A DNA stretch of 64,000 bases from Taxawa tesnikishii (nom. ined.) (Eukaryota > Ascomycota > Dothideomycetes > Dothideales). Positions 1 to 12,951 of the stretch are shown here, one piece after another. The notes beneath the pieces were generated by a model, which was not told where the DNA came from, made no database searches, and saw only the letters and a list, made by a program, of their open reading frames with translations. Positions within the stretch are counted from its first letter, which is position 1. Each line of letters opens with the position of its first letter. The stretch lies in assembly GCA_030247885.1 (NCBI GenBank), contig JAPDRO010000002.1, forward strand, positions 868,001-932,000. The letters are read 5' to 3'. A program made the translations under genes and the position numbers.

Positions 1-627
1 TCGAGTCCTCGGCAGCTTTGTAATGTGCAAAGCTCTCACTGCAGCTCTCACTGCAGCTCTCGCTTTCCCCTCCATCTGAAAACACAGGCAGCGACGCTGC
101 ACTCTGCATTACTTAGTGCACGGTAACATGATAGCTAAAGCAGCTACTGCAAGCCGAGCGTCCTTTTTCGAGAATACGGACTAAACTCGTAGAGGATTTG
201 GGTCCTCCTACTGCTGCTATAAGCTACTCTACCGAGTTCAAGACTGTTAACGATAGATTGGGTATTGCGTCCAGCAGATGCAAGGAAAAATGTGCGTGTC
301 TCGACCAACCTGTTGGCTATATCGAAAAGCGAGGGGCTCCATTCCAAAAAAACCAGCGGCAACACAAATCACATTCCCCGTCAATGCGCGGGCTATATTC
401 TAAACATAATACAATCAAAAAGGTGCAGCAGCAATCATCATTGTATGGTTCGTCAACCAATGCTTTCCATATGTAAATGTCTTTCACATACAACAGACTA
501 TGTCGATCTGTTCTGTATCCACACTTTGCACGCCGTTAGAGGTATCATATCCCTTGCTTTGCCCAAGAAAGTCCCGCCGCCGTGAATCAGCGACGACAAA
601 AAAAGTAAAATATTAAGAGAGTGTGTT
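1..627. other. intergenic, no gene seen
   Basis: No convincing coding region. The only structure is a short direct repeat of the 12-base unit AGCTCTCACTGC at 31-66, two full copies plus a diverged third. The small open frames lack start context, conserved motifs or splice signals. Confidence 0.6.
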
Positions 628-2290
628 TCATATCATATGCTCGCAAGGTTTTCGCCACACACACGTCAATGGACGAACATCAATGCCCCCGAACCCTCTC
701 GGCGCAACGGTGGGACTGCTCAACGGCGCCACATACGCCCCGGGAATGGGCACCGCCTCGTACACCTGCTCTCCAGGCGCGGCGCCAAAGTGCTCTTGAT
801 GTTGTTCCTGCAGCGGAATCTCCTCAAACTGCGTCTGAACTTGCGGCTTCTGCGGCGGCATCGCTGCTGGTGGCGAAGGAGTCCGGGACGATTGCGTCAA
901 GGGCGTGAAGCCGGTCTGCTGGATCTTGGGCGTCGCGTTCTGGATCCTGATCGGAGGCGGCTGCAGCACGAAAGGCTTGGGCGCTGCGATCTGGCGCGAG
1001 GCGTCGACGTACTGCACTCCGCTCCCTCCTTCTTCGGCTGCGGGCCCGTTCGCGTAGCTGTAGTCCACAGGAGGCCGCCAGCCGCCGTCGCGAGGGCTCA
1101 TGGGGCCGAAGCCGGGAGTGTTGGGCGCGGACTGCGAGCGCAGCTGAGCCAAGTAGAGGTCGGAGCGAGCGCGGTCACGCGTGGCCATGGACTTGCGCAG
1201 CATGCGCTTCGAGTAGAAGCGGTAGAAGACGATGCCGTAGACGAGAATGGTGATTGTTTCGACGACGACTTCGATGATGCAGCAGACGAGCGACCAGTTC
1301 TGGAGTCGGCAAACGAGGGCGTAGGAGACGTCGTCCTTGAAGAGTTGGGAGCGTTTGTTATCGAGACAGGACCATCCCCACATGTCTTTGCCGTTGCCGT
1401 TGTTTTTGCTCTGGTTCAGGATTCCGGCGCCAATGCCCCACATGACGATGCTGAAGACGAAGAAGGCGACCGCGAACGTCGTGTAGTACACGGCTACCTT
1501 TTCTGCTCGCCGGTGACCGCCCCGCCAGTATCCGTAGAAGATGCCGACAGACATAGCCAGCGATATGCATGCGATGACGAGAAGGACGATTTGAGGCCAG
1601 GTTTTCTGGTTCTCTGCCCAGGGTGGTAGGTTGTTCCGAGGTGGAAGCATCTTGGTCGCGTTGAAGATTGAAAAGGTGGTCGCAAGCATGGAAAGTACAA
1701 TCAACGAGCATGAGAAGTTGACTCCGCGGAGGATTAACTTGGCCATGCGCACTCGAGTCTTGACTTTCTGTTCGCACGGCGTCAGCATCGTTTCTTGTGG
1801 GGGCAGAGATGATACAGAACAAACTCACCAAGTCCTTGGCCTGCTCCCTCTCTGTGGCTGCTTCGTGCTTCTCAAGCACCTGCTCTTCCCTGAATGCTGG
1901 ACTGAGGATATTCCCAAAGTTTCGTGGCGCGGCTCCGGGTGTCTTCATCGCACTCTTGAGCGGCGGACTCATGAGAGGCGAGGCAGGCGTGATGGCCTGG
2001 GGCAAGTGGTTGTTGTCTGTTTCCTCCATTTCTACAGTCACGGCCGATGCGTGCTTCTCACTCATATATCCAAAGCCAATGTCAGAAGGCTGTGGTTGCG
2101 GTGTGTAGTGGTTCGTAGGTGGACCAGCAAAGGGTAGCTTCTTGGGCTCGATGGGCGAGTAAACAGCAGTTGCCTCGGCGAATCGAGCAACGCGCGGCGA
2201 CTTGAGGCTTGGGGCGTAGGAATCTGCGGAAGAGGCTCGAGGTCGTGTAGTAATGGTCACTGTTGGAGGCTTCTTCGAGTTGGCGGACAT
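628..2290 (-). CDS. four-helix membrane protein of unknown function
   Basis: Two exons, 1829-2290 and 628-1767 (minus), joined in phase 0 across a 61-base intron with a GTGAGT donor and a CAG acceptor, giving 533 residues. The N-terminal 154 residues are hydrophilic and rich in Ser, Pro and Thr, with stretches such as SPRVARF and TPASPLMSPP that look like phosphorylation sites. Four hydrophobic segments follow at about residues 167-189, 211-233, 246-268 and 313-337, an arrangement like MARVEL or Sur7-type four-span proteins, although I see no diagnostic signature. The C-terminal third is Pro/Gln-rich and probably cytosolic. A plasma-membrane or eisosome-type role is only a guess. Confidence 0.75.
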
Positions 2291-3477
2291 TCTCGACGGG
2301 CGGAGAAGGAAGCGCTGACGTGAGACGACAGATGGGGCCGGGCAACGTGAGATGAGTGAGAAAATAGAGACCAGCTCTGTTCGTTCGAGGATGGCAAACA
2401 GTCAAAGAGACGTAGGAAAGAAACACACAACGATGCTGATGTAGACCTGCTATGGAGGAGAGAAACGGGGAAGTGCGAGGTGAGGCGGTGGTAGGCTTTT
2501 GTGACAGCAGGCGCTTAGCACAGACGGCAGCGGATTGGACAGCGATCACCAGGCGCCAGAGTCGAGAGTGGTGGAGCGGAGGGGAGATGCAAGATGCGGG
2601 CAGGGAAGGGTAGAAGACTAGAGCGGCTACTTACTGGCAGACACTGATAGTACTGCGCGGTAACGGGTGTGCTGTGACTCTGATAGGCTGTGGCAGCGGA
2701 TAGAGGTGTGCGGGCGCTTAAAATAGATATAGAGAAGTCGTGCTACCGCTGCACAGTCGGCGGAAGTGCGGGACGAGGGCGTGATTGGCAGGGCGACGCT
2801 GCAGCAAGAGGACGATGTCAAGGAGGTGTGTTATACTGTACCAGAGAGAAGTGTACAGCGATGATGTGGGTGAAAGCGGTGTACAGAGGCGGGTCAATTG
2901 GTATGAGATGAGAGCAGCGAGGATTAGTGAGGTAGTGAGGTAGCGAGGGTAGTGAGGTAGTGAGAGAAATGGGAGCAGCAGTGCCATCAGCAGTAGCAGG
3001 ATTGTCATTGCCGGGAGCTCTATCGAGGGAGCCAAAGGTGTCTCTGATGGCTGTGCCAATCGGCAGCTCGAGGTTCGCGCCCACACTATGCATGCTTGGT
3101 AGGTGGGCGATAGTGCCTCGACGTATCACACGGTGGAGGTGTAAAGGGCTTGCGTGGGGAAAGCTGGAAAGCTGGAGAGGAGTTGGCTGTCGCTGCAAGG
3201 GTCGAGGGTCCCTCTAGGAGCTAATCGCTCCTCCACGCTTGATTGGCCGACGTCGGTGGAGCCGGCTCATTGCGCTTAACCAATGAGCTTCCACGGCGGG
3301 CTTCTACGGCGAAGTTGCGCTTCTTGTCCAGCGCTTACTGCTTGTCCAGACCTCCCGTCATCTTATGAATCACACCCGACTCGACCACCACATGAATCGC
3401 AGGTATTGTAGTCCAACTTCTGCTATATCGACTGTCTGCAACACTCTTGCTATTCCCACTTCACTGCGACGATCAAC
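2291..3477. other. intergenic with GAGGTAGTGA repeats
   Basis: This is the promoter side of the four-helix gene, with no convincing coding frame. A short degenerate tandem repeat of GGTAGTGA-like units lies at about 2928-2964. An inverted CCAAT pair lies near the right end and is listed separately. Confidence 0.5.
3265..3288. promoter_or_regulatory. paired inverted CCAAT-type element
   Basis: GCTCATTG at 3265-3272 is mirrored perfectly by CAATGAGC at 3281-3288 around an 8-base spacer. The arms give one CCAAT box (CCAAT at 3280-3284) and its mirror. An ATTGG lies about 25 bases to the left. The position about 190-210 bases before the small plus-strand ORF at 3478 fits a core promoter. Binding by the CCAAT-binding HAP complex is inference. 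Confidence 0.4.
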
Positions 3478-3633
3478 ATGGCCGGAGCAGGAGCCGGAGC
3501 AGGAGCAGCAGCAGGCTTCGGGCCGCTAAAATCTCACGTACTTGCACAACACTCCCAGCGATACCGAAGATACACTTCCCCGTCTGGGTCTAGCGGCTGC
3601 TATTCTTGCAGTCCTCAACTCACGTGCAGCTGA
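3478..3633 (+). CDS. possible small protein, 51 codons, unrecognised
   Basis: ATG in good context (CAACATGGCC) opens a 51-residue frame. It starts with a Gly/Ala run (MAGAGAGAGAAAGFGPLKSH) and ends in a Ser/Cys-rich stretch. The length, the Gly/Ala start and the CCAAT pair about 200 bases upstream suggest a real short gene or the first exon of one. No family is recognised and no clear splice partner is seen downstream before the convergent gene at 3860. It could equally be a leader ORF or chance. Confidence 0.25.
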   Translation: MAGAGAGAGAAAGFGPLKSHVLAQHSQRYRRYTSPSGSSGCYSCSPQLTCS

Positions 3634-3859
3634 CCATGCATCATTGCATTCCCCTTCTTCCTCTCCTCCATCCTTCACGTGGAAACATGTTCATGCTAGG
3701 GACATGACATCTCCAAGTACCCTTACATCACTTGTACGACCCAGGGACATCCTTCCCGCGTGCACGCTTCCGGCCAACTCGCATCGAGCACACACCTCTG
3801 ACTATTCTTGACAACTATGAACCAGCACTACACAACATATGCAGGTAGATCAATCCTTT

Positions 3860-6722
3860 TCATGTTTCCTTTGTCAATCCCCGTTGCTTCAGTCTCTCCA
3901 CAATCGCCTTCTGCCGACATCTCAGCTCGCCATCGAACGCCTGCCGCTCCTTGGGCGTGTTCAGTACTTCATCGTAAAACTGGTAGAATTCCGTATTCCG
4001 GTCCGTGGCCTCGACTTTCCTCGCTTGTGCTTCCGACAGCTGCATCTCCGCGATGGACCCTTTTCTCCAGCTCGCTCGCGGCGATACATACTCTTCGCTG
4101 TTCGAGTCTTGCCCCATCTCGAACACGGACAGAGACCGACCGAGCTTGGGTCTACTTTCCTGTTGCCAGAGAACAGCCGGTGACTTGGCGACCCCGAAGC
4201 TATCTTTGGGTCCTCCAGCTTCGTCTCGTGCTGTTCGAATCATCGCGGATTCACTTTGCGTACGAGCGCGCGACCAGTTCGAGTCGTCCCACGCAAGGAT
4301 GGCACGCTCATCGTATCCACTACGCGCCTTTGGCGGAGAGGGCATTGCAGGTACGCTTTCCTCCGTGAAAGGGTTACCCGGATCCTCGTAGATGGTCTGC
4401 CGGATCTCAACCACCTTGTTGCTCGAGGCTAGCTTCATGCAGGCTTTATTCCTGTCCGTCGGCGACGGAAGGTTGGGCATCGTCACGGTGGAAGCACGTC
4501 GTTCGATGGACAGACGCTTAGTTAGACGCAAGGTTCCTTCCATCGCTATTAACCGTTAGCACATAATCATTTCAGAGAAGCCAGAACGGAGAACATTGAG
4601 AGAAAAAAACAAGGAACTATCAATACCCAGAAGTCCAGTTTCGGACGCATACAAGTCCAAAACGGACACAAAAGGAAAAATACGCTACTTACGCTTAGAC
4701 GCAGCCTTCTTTCCCTTCTCACGACGCTCCTTGCACTCTTTGCAAAGCCTGTGGCTCAACCACGCGGCGCCCTCAGGAACCCAACCACAGCCCTCGCATG
4801 CATCAAAGAAGATGGGCGCAGCGCCGATGTCTGCGAAGCTCAAGTCAGAGTCCGTGCTGTCACGACGTTCGCGGTGGAGGGCATCGACCAACTTACCTGG
4901 AGCATCGGCGACCTTGCCTGCAGCCTGCTTACCTTTGTTGATCCACTGCTCCGCCACCGCCTTGGTCGAAGACTTCGGCTTCTCCTCCGCCTTCGGCAGC
5001 GGGGGCCTGGTGGCCGGAAGGGTGTAGAGGTCCCCCATGTGTGTGACTGCAGTGTCCGGCACCTCCTCCGCACTGGGCCTCACGTAACCACCCTTCCGCT
5101 CATCCTCGGGGTTTGCGACGACGAAGAAGAAGCGCTCCTCGGACTTGTCGCCCATGCCCTTGAGTCTCTCGCTGATCATCTCAGCCTCCTGCATCAGCTT
5201 GGCTCTCTGGCCGGCGTAGAACTTCTCCTTCTCAGGATCCGCGTACTTCTCCAACGCCTCCTTTCGCAACCTGGCCTTCATCTCACCGCGCTCCATCTTC
5301 TCGATCGCAGCACGCGTCGGGTGGTTCTCGTGCTGGATCTTGGCCGCCATCTCCGCCTCCATCACCACACGCGCCTTGTCATAACCGTGCGCCTGTTCAC
5401 TCGACCTCGCCGCCTCCTCCTTCTCCCTCCTCGCCTCTCCGAGCGCCGCCGTACGGACCTTCTCCCGCTCCTGCCGCTGCCCTTCCTCCTTGTCGAACTT
5501 TCCGAGCCAGTACGTCGCCGTCACGAACCTCTTCGGCGAGTTGGGCACGCTCGTCATACCGCCCGCGCGCTCCCTTTCCGCCGCCCTCCGCAGGAAGTCC
5601 CAATCGATGGGCCCGCTGTCCCCCCGCCGCGCGAGGATCCCGCCCGCGAACCCGGTCGCGACGGGGCCGCGGATACGGGCGGGCTGAAGAAGTCTTTCAG
5701 GTTCTTCCTGAAGCCGCCGCCCGTGTCGGTGCGCTTGGGACCGGAGGGCCGGGCGGCGGCGCTGCCGCTCCGGTTGCGCCGGCGGAAGGAGTACTCGCTG
5801 TCGTCGCGCTTGATCTGGGGTCGGGCGCCGTCGCGGCTTTCGGGGGTGAAGTGGAGGGGAACTCGGGGAAACTGTGGTAGGTCAGGTTGAGGATCTCTTC
5901 CGGACTCACTTTTGCTGGCGTGGTGGTGGTAGTAGTGGTGGTGGTAGTGGTGGTGGTGGTGGGGGCGGGGGCTTTCTGCTGACGACCGGACAACTGATGC
6001 GCCGTCGTGGGCGCGGATGCAGTTGCAGCGATGGGGAAAATGACGGGCGTAGCAGGCACCGGTGGTGGAGGCATGGGGACGAAGTTCGCGGGAACGGGTT
6101 GGTTGGCGGAACGGACGGTGGGGGCGACGTACCTGTTGCTTCCTGCCGCCGCCGCCTCCTCCTTCTCCGCAGTGGTGGAGGGCCCCGCACCCGTCTCTTT
6201 CCTCGCCGAGGCGTCGGTGGGGGCTTGCGCAGCGGGCTTCCACTGCTCCGCAGTCGGATAGGCCGACGGTGGCGCTTGGGATTGAGCGGCAGGCGCAGGC
6301 GCTTGATACGGCCTGCGAACCCTGACTGCCTTCGCCGCCGCCGTCGCAGCATCGGTATCGATGTTCGAGGGCCGCTTGTTGCGCTGCAGCCCCTGCTGTG
6401 GTCCTGTGACTCGGTCAGCGGAGGCCCCGGCCTGCAGTCTCGCGCGCGCCAGGTACTTGTTCTCGCCGGCTCCGCCCTTCTGCTTCTGAGTCGAGGCCAC
6501 GGTCGGGGTTTGGTGGTCCCGGAAGGCGGGGTGGGACTGACCTGCAGTTCCATCTTCCGTACTGTAGCGACCGCCTTGGCCGTCCTGGCGGTACGCGTCT
6601 GCGTCGACGGCGCCGCGCCGCGCCGGGGAAGCGTTGCGGGATGCGGTGTGCGGCGTCATGGGTCTGCTGCCTGCCGCTCTGCTGCTCTCCGCCGGGGAGG
6701 CTTTACGCATGGTGTCGCGCAT
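3860..6722 (-). CDS. orphan protein with poly-Thr tract and Cys4 zinc motif
   Basis: Exons 4693-6722 and 3860-4545, with an intron at 4546-4692 (GTAAGT donor, GCTAAC branch, TAG acceptor). The long exon as given breaks frame twice. Both breaks disappear with one extra base in the G run 5842-5846 and one in the C run 5620-5625, giving a continuous 905-residue protein. The N-terminal half is low complexity (Ala/Pro-rich, about 14 consecutive Thr near residues 255-268). The middle holds charged helical sequence (DWDFLRRAAERERAG). Near residues 640-675 a CEGCGW..CKEC motif could bind zinc. The C-terminal exon is charged, with Ser/Arg stretches. Function unknown. Confidence 0.65.
5917..5970. repeat. 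(GGT)n/(GTA)n microsatellite inside a coding exon
   Basis: An imperfect trinucleotide tract of TGG/TAG units on plus encodes the poly-Thr run of the minus-strand gene. Length variation here would change only the number of Thr residues. Confidence 0.8.
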
Positions 6723-7436
6723 ATCCGTTGCTGTCCGTTGCCGTCCGTTGCCTTGTTAAATTGTTTGATTGCAGGTCACTGCGCTGCAGTTGTTGGGTCT
6801 TTGAGCTGTAGATGTGGTAGTGACGGGCTGTCTAGTAAAGATGTCGTTGATCGAAGGGAACGGCAAGAAAGGTTCTGGAGAGGGGAGACAAGGGAGAGAG
6901 GGCCTGGTCGAGGAGGGTGCCCTGATATCTGGATCCGGCGTGCACGACGGACAAGGGGTGCGGTGAAAGGCGGAGATCAAAGATGGGATCAAAGCCATTG
7001 TGAAGCGCATGCACGACACTCGGACAAGGGACAGTGTGCATGGCCACAAAAGTGAAGAAAGAAGACAAAGAACATCGGAATGTAGGGAAGAGCGTGGCTT
7101 TGAGACACTTCAGAGATCATTCACGACATGGGTGCAAGATTTTTGTGGAACGAGTCCGTTGTATTCAGTAACAATGCTAGAGTAGGAGTAGCCAACTTGA
7201 TACGAATGACACGATGAGATGCATACAGGAAGGAAAAGCGATGCTAGCCCGCCATATCAGAAAAGAATAGAGAAAATGTATCTCGGGCATTGTTAACAAA
7301 TGCTCTCCCTGTTTCCTTCTTCCCACAGACGTCTGTGTTGAAGTCAGTAGCCAGCTCACGATAACCTCGCCGGATGATGATCGCGTACCTTTAACTCCCC
7401 ATTCATGCATCGATCCGGTGCCCCACTCACCTCATA
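6723..7436. other. intergenic, no gene seen
   Basis: Lies between the start of the orphan Cys4 gene and the end of the GPI-protein gene, both on minus. It would hold the promoter of the former and the 3' region of the latter. No coding frame or RNA gene is seen. Confidence 0.5.
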
Positions 7437-8429
7437 TCAAAGAAACACGGCCAACCCAGCGATACCCACACCGACAATACCGCTGAACAACAACTGCCAG
7501 CTAGCGCCCAGACTTGCAGCACCGCCAGTCCAGGGCTCAATGTTCGAAGTGTTCTCAGATGAGACGGGGCTCCCGCTTGCGGAAGCGCGACACGCTGGAC
7601 CAGGACAGGCTGCCGCGGTGGTCGGGTATGGCGGTTGTGCAGCCGCAGCGCCGCCGGCGGGTGGGTTGGCCGCGCCGCCTGCGGGAGCTGGGGATGAACC
7701 GTTGCCGGAGGAGCCGCTACCTGAAGCAGCGAGAGACGCGGAAGGAGAAGAGGCAGCACTGGCGCCGGCGGGGGCTGGGGCAGCACCAGAGCCGGGGCCA
7801 GGAGCAGGAGCGGCGCCGGAGCCGGAGCCTGGATTGGAGGATGAGCCGGTAGCGGCTGGGGCGTTGCCACCGGTGGGAGTAGCGCCTGCCGGAGCAGGGG
7901 CAGGGACGCCATTGGTGGCTTCGCACCCGCAGGGCTCAGTGATGGTCATGGAGACTGGCTTCTCACCGCACATCGTGCAGACAGTCTCTGTGACTGTGAA
8001 ACCTTGTGGGACGTAGTTGGAGCTGGCGGTATTACCCCAGGTCGGGGTGGCGTGGGTGCAAGACTCGGTAACTGTGTAAGTGGTTGGCGTCAGGCTCCAT
8101 GTGTCGCCGGTTGTACAGAGAGCCTCGTAGACGGTAGTGTAGATGGTCGTGTGCGGAATCATATCCTCCATGCAAGATGGACAGTAGGTCACAGTCACCC
8201 CATTCGTGACCGTGATCATGGTTGCTGGAGTCTCGCTTGCGCAGTCGTCAACGGTCATTGTGACGTACAAGGGCGACACAGTTGAGGAGGAGGAAGATGC
8301 GGTTGTTGCCACGGAGGCTGATGAAGCCATGCTCGTGGACGAAGCGGGGACGGTGGAGGTGGAGAGGGTGGACTGGGCAGCAGCGCCAGTAACGGCAGCC
8401 GCAGCAGCGGCAGCAGCCTTGACTTTCAT
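7437..8429 (-). CDS. GPI-anchored, Ser/Thr-rich cell-wall protein
   Basis: A single-exon gene of 330 residues. The start is a weakly hydrophobic Ala-rich segment (MKVKAAAAAAAAVTGAAAQ) that can act as a signal peptide. About 35 residues of Ser/Thr follow, then a Cys-containing domain with Thr/Val-rich repeats (VTVTYCPSC, TVTESCTHATPTW, FTVTETVCTMCGEKP). Next comes a long Pro/Ala/Gly/Ser stalk with GPGSGAAPAPA-type repeats. The last 20 residues are hydrophobic (LLFSGIVGVGIAGLAVFL) after a small-residue region, as in GPI attachment signals. It is likely a heavily O-mannosylated surface protein or adhesin-like wall component. No enzymatic motif is seen. Confidence 0.8.
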   Translation of the reverse strand: MKVKAAAAAAAAVTGAAAQSTLSTSTVPASSTSMASSASVATTASSSSSTVSPLYVTMTVDDCASETPATMITVTNGVTVTYCPSCMEDMIPHTTIYTTVYEALCTTGDTWSLTPTTYTVTESCTHATPTWGNTASSNYVPQGFTVTETVCTMCGEKPVSMTITEPCGCEATNGVPAPAPAGATPTGGNAPAATGSSSNPGSGSGAAPAPGPGSGAAPAPAGASAASSPSASLAASGSGSSGNGSSPAPAGGAANPPAGGAAAAQPPYPTTAAACPGPACRASASGSPVSSENTSNIEPWTGGAASLGASWQLLFSGIVGVGIAGLAVFL

Positions 8430-9477
8430 GTCGAAGATGAAAGTATTAAGATTAGAACTCGATATGTAGTGGAAGCGGTCGTCGTTGTTGTTGTAGTAGT
8501 AGTAGCGAGCGACTGTCGAAGAGTAGCGAGAAGAGCAAATTACTTCTTGCTTAGGATCGAACGAGTGAGATCCGAACGCAATTTAGTGTGTGAGAAGGAA
8601 AGACTGGAAAGAGCGTCTGCAAGCAGAAGATCAGACTTATACCGTTACTGTTGCCGGATGTTGTGGCTGTTGATGCTGCTATAGCGGCTCTGGAATGCTG
8701 CGTGATGAACTCATTCCTAGGGCTGATCAACAAATACACGAAAGCGGAATAACCCAGCAACGCAGAATACGACGACGAAATAAGCTGCAATCTCTTAGCT
8801 GCTCGTAGATATATCCTATTGGTCTGACTTGGTAGTTCCATGAGTGTGCCGGATTGTGGAGCTTTCGAAGACAAAAGTCAATGTCATTGTACAGAACGCT
8901 GAGTGGAGTTACGGATAGTCAGTGTATGCCACGTGCTACGTCCGAGACGGCAGTTGAGAGAGAGGCGTACACGATCCATTGATGTGTTGCACCGACAAAT
9001 GCGTGGTATGATGCGGAAATACTGGCCCAGCTGTCGGTATCAGGACCGCGTCGACCGCAGCATGCCTGCGAGATGATCTCCGGTCAGTAAGTCGATGCTT
9101 CAGCACTGTACGCCCCTACCTGACCTCGATTGAGGCTGCGGCTCTCTGCTTGGTTGCGGATGTGGATGCTTTGGGATTGCATGCCATCACGAGATGATGT
9201 TGTGGGCAGCGCCGAAAGCGGAAGTCGAGCGACGTCGGTTCTTCTTCGGTTGTACAGTCTGGCTTTGCGTCACGAAAGCATCGTTCCTCGTTCTCTACGC
9301 AGACGGTCAACAACACGGCGAATGAGATACATGGGAGCAACCTCAGTCTTCTTTTGTTTTGGCCTGCTAGGAGCTATGACGCCGCGCTGTCCCTCAACCA
9401 ATCATCATGTCGTGTCCAGTCACGCTACCCACGTGCCGGCGTGCACCCGTCTTCTCCTGATTGCCTCTCTAGGGTGT
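8430..9477. other. intergenic between GPI gene and enolase
   Basis: About 1 kb. The left part is the promoter of the GPI-protein gene and holds an imperfect (GTC)n/(GTT)n/(GTA)n tract at about 8478-8510. The right part is the enolase 3' region. No gene supported. Confidence 0.5.
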
Positions 9478-11575
<2,098 letters not shown>

Positions 11576-12951
11576 ATGAGCGGCGATCCGGAGAGAGAGC
11601 ACGCCCTGGAGGAGTACAAGCAGAAGCTGCTCGAGTCAAGAGAATGGGAGGCGAAGCTGAAGGCACTGCGCATGGAGATCAAGGGCTTGCAACACGACTT
11701 TGAGGTGTCAGAGGACAACATCAAGGCGCTGCAGAGCGTTGGCCAGATCATCGGAGAAGTGTTGAAACAGCTGGACGAGGAGAGATGTAAGCATCGATAC
11801 CACCACAGAGAAGCTATGTTAGGCATCGAGGCTGATACTCGCGTCAGTCATCGTCAAAGCATCATCAGGACCGCGCTACGTCGTCGGCTGCAGGAACAAG
11901 CTCGACAAGACCAAACTCAAGCAGGGCGTACGTGTCGCGCTTGACATGACCACCCTCACCATCATGCGCATGCTACCAAGAGAAGTTGACCCACTCGTCT
12001 ACAACATGTCGTTGGAAGACCCGGGGCAAGTCAGCTTCGCCGGTATTGGAGGTCTGAACGAGCAGATCCGCGAGTTGCGCGAGGTCATTGAGTTGCCGCT
12101 CAAGAACCCGGAACTCTTCCTCAGAGTAGGCATCAAGCCGCCCAAGGGTGTATTGCTGTACGGACCACCTGGTACTGGAAAGACGTTGTTGGCCAGAGCC
12201 GTGGCTAGCAGCTTGGAAACCAACTTCCTCAAGGGTATGCAAACCACATGTCCACAAGCGCTGGCATCACAACTAACCTGCCATCTCAGTGGTGTCATCC
12301 GCTATTGTCGACAAGTACATTGGAGAATCCGCACGCCTGATCCGCGAGATGTTCGGTTACGCGAAAGAGCATGAACCCTGCATTATCTTCATGGATGAGA
12401 TCGACGCTATCGGTGGACGGCGCTTTAGTGAGGGTACATCTGCCGATCGTGAGATTCAGCGCACGCTTATGGAGCTCTTGAACCAACTGGACGGCTTCGA
12501 CTACTTGGGCAAGACCAAGATCATCATGGCAACAAACCGACCGGATACACTGGACCCGGCGCTGCTGAGAGCTGGGCGTTTGGACAGGAAAATTGAGATT
12601 CCGCTGCCGAATGAAGTTGGCCGGATGGAGATTCTGAAGATCCACGCTGCAGGCGTACAAAAGGAGGGCGAGATCGATTTCGAGAGCGTGGTCAAGATGA
12701 GCGATCAGCTGAATGGCGCCGATCTGCGTAACGTGGTTACGGAAGCGTAAGTCGCGCTCCTCCTGCCCCAACCTCCTACCCAAACCCTCCATCCAGACAA
12801 AGTACAGTGTAGCTAATATCACTCCCACAGTGGCCTGTTCGCCATCAAGGACTATCGGGACGCGATCAGCCAGGACGACTTCAACAAGGCGGTTCGCAAG
12901 GTCGCCGAGATGAAGAAGCTCGAGGGCAAGCTCGAGTACCAGAAGCTGTAA
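11576..12951 (+). CDS. rpt4: 26S proteasome regulatory ATPase subunit Rpt4
   Basis: Four exons: 11576-11786, 11848-12234, 12290-12746 and 12831-12951, giving 391 residues, as expected for this subunit. It is one of six AAA ATPases in the base of the 19S particle that unfold ubiquitinated proteins and feed them into the 20S core. The order is a coiled-coil N-terminus, an OB-like region ([13 protein letters not shown]), Walker A GPPGTGKT at about residues 176-183, Walker [11 protein letters not shown] near 231-240, the sensor and arginine-finger region ([20 protein letters not shown]) and the C-terminal helical domain. All splice sites join in frame. Assignment to Rpt4 rather than other Rpt subunits rests on EVDPLVYNM and the short N-terminus. 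Confidence 0.95.

Noticed and set aside
637-1629. 330-codon plus-strand frame opposite the four-helix gene
   Set aside because: Arg/Arg-rich shadow of the GC-rich minus-strand coding sequence. The minus frame has membrane spans and a matching intron.
5872-5909. 38-base intron in the orphan Cys4 gene
   Set aside because: GTGAGT...CTGACC...CAG borders exist and would fix one frame break, but 38 bases is shorter than any other intron here, and a second break would remain. Single missing bases in two homopolymers explain both and leave a total length divisible by three.
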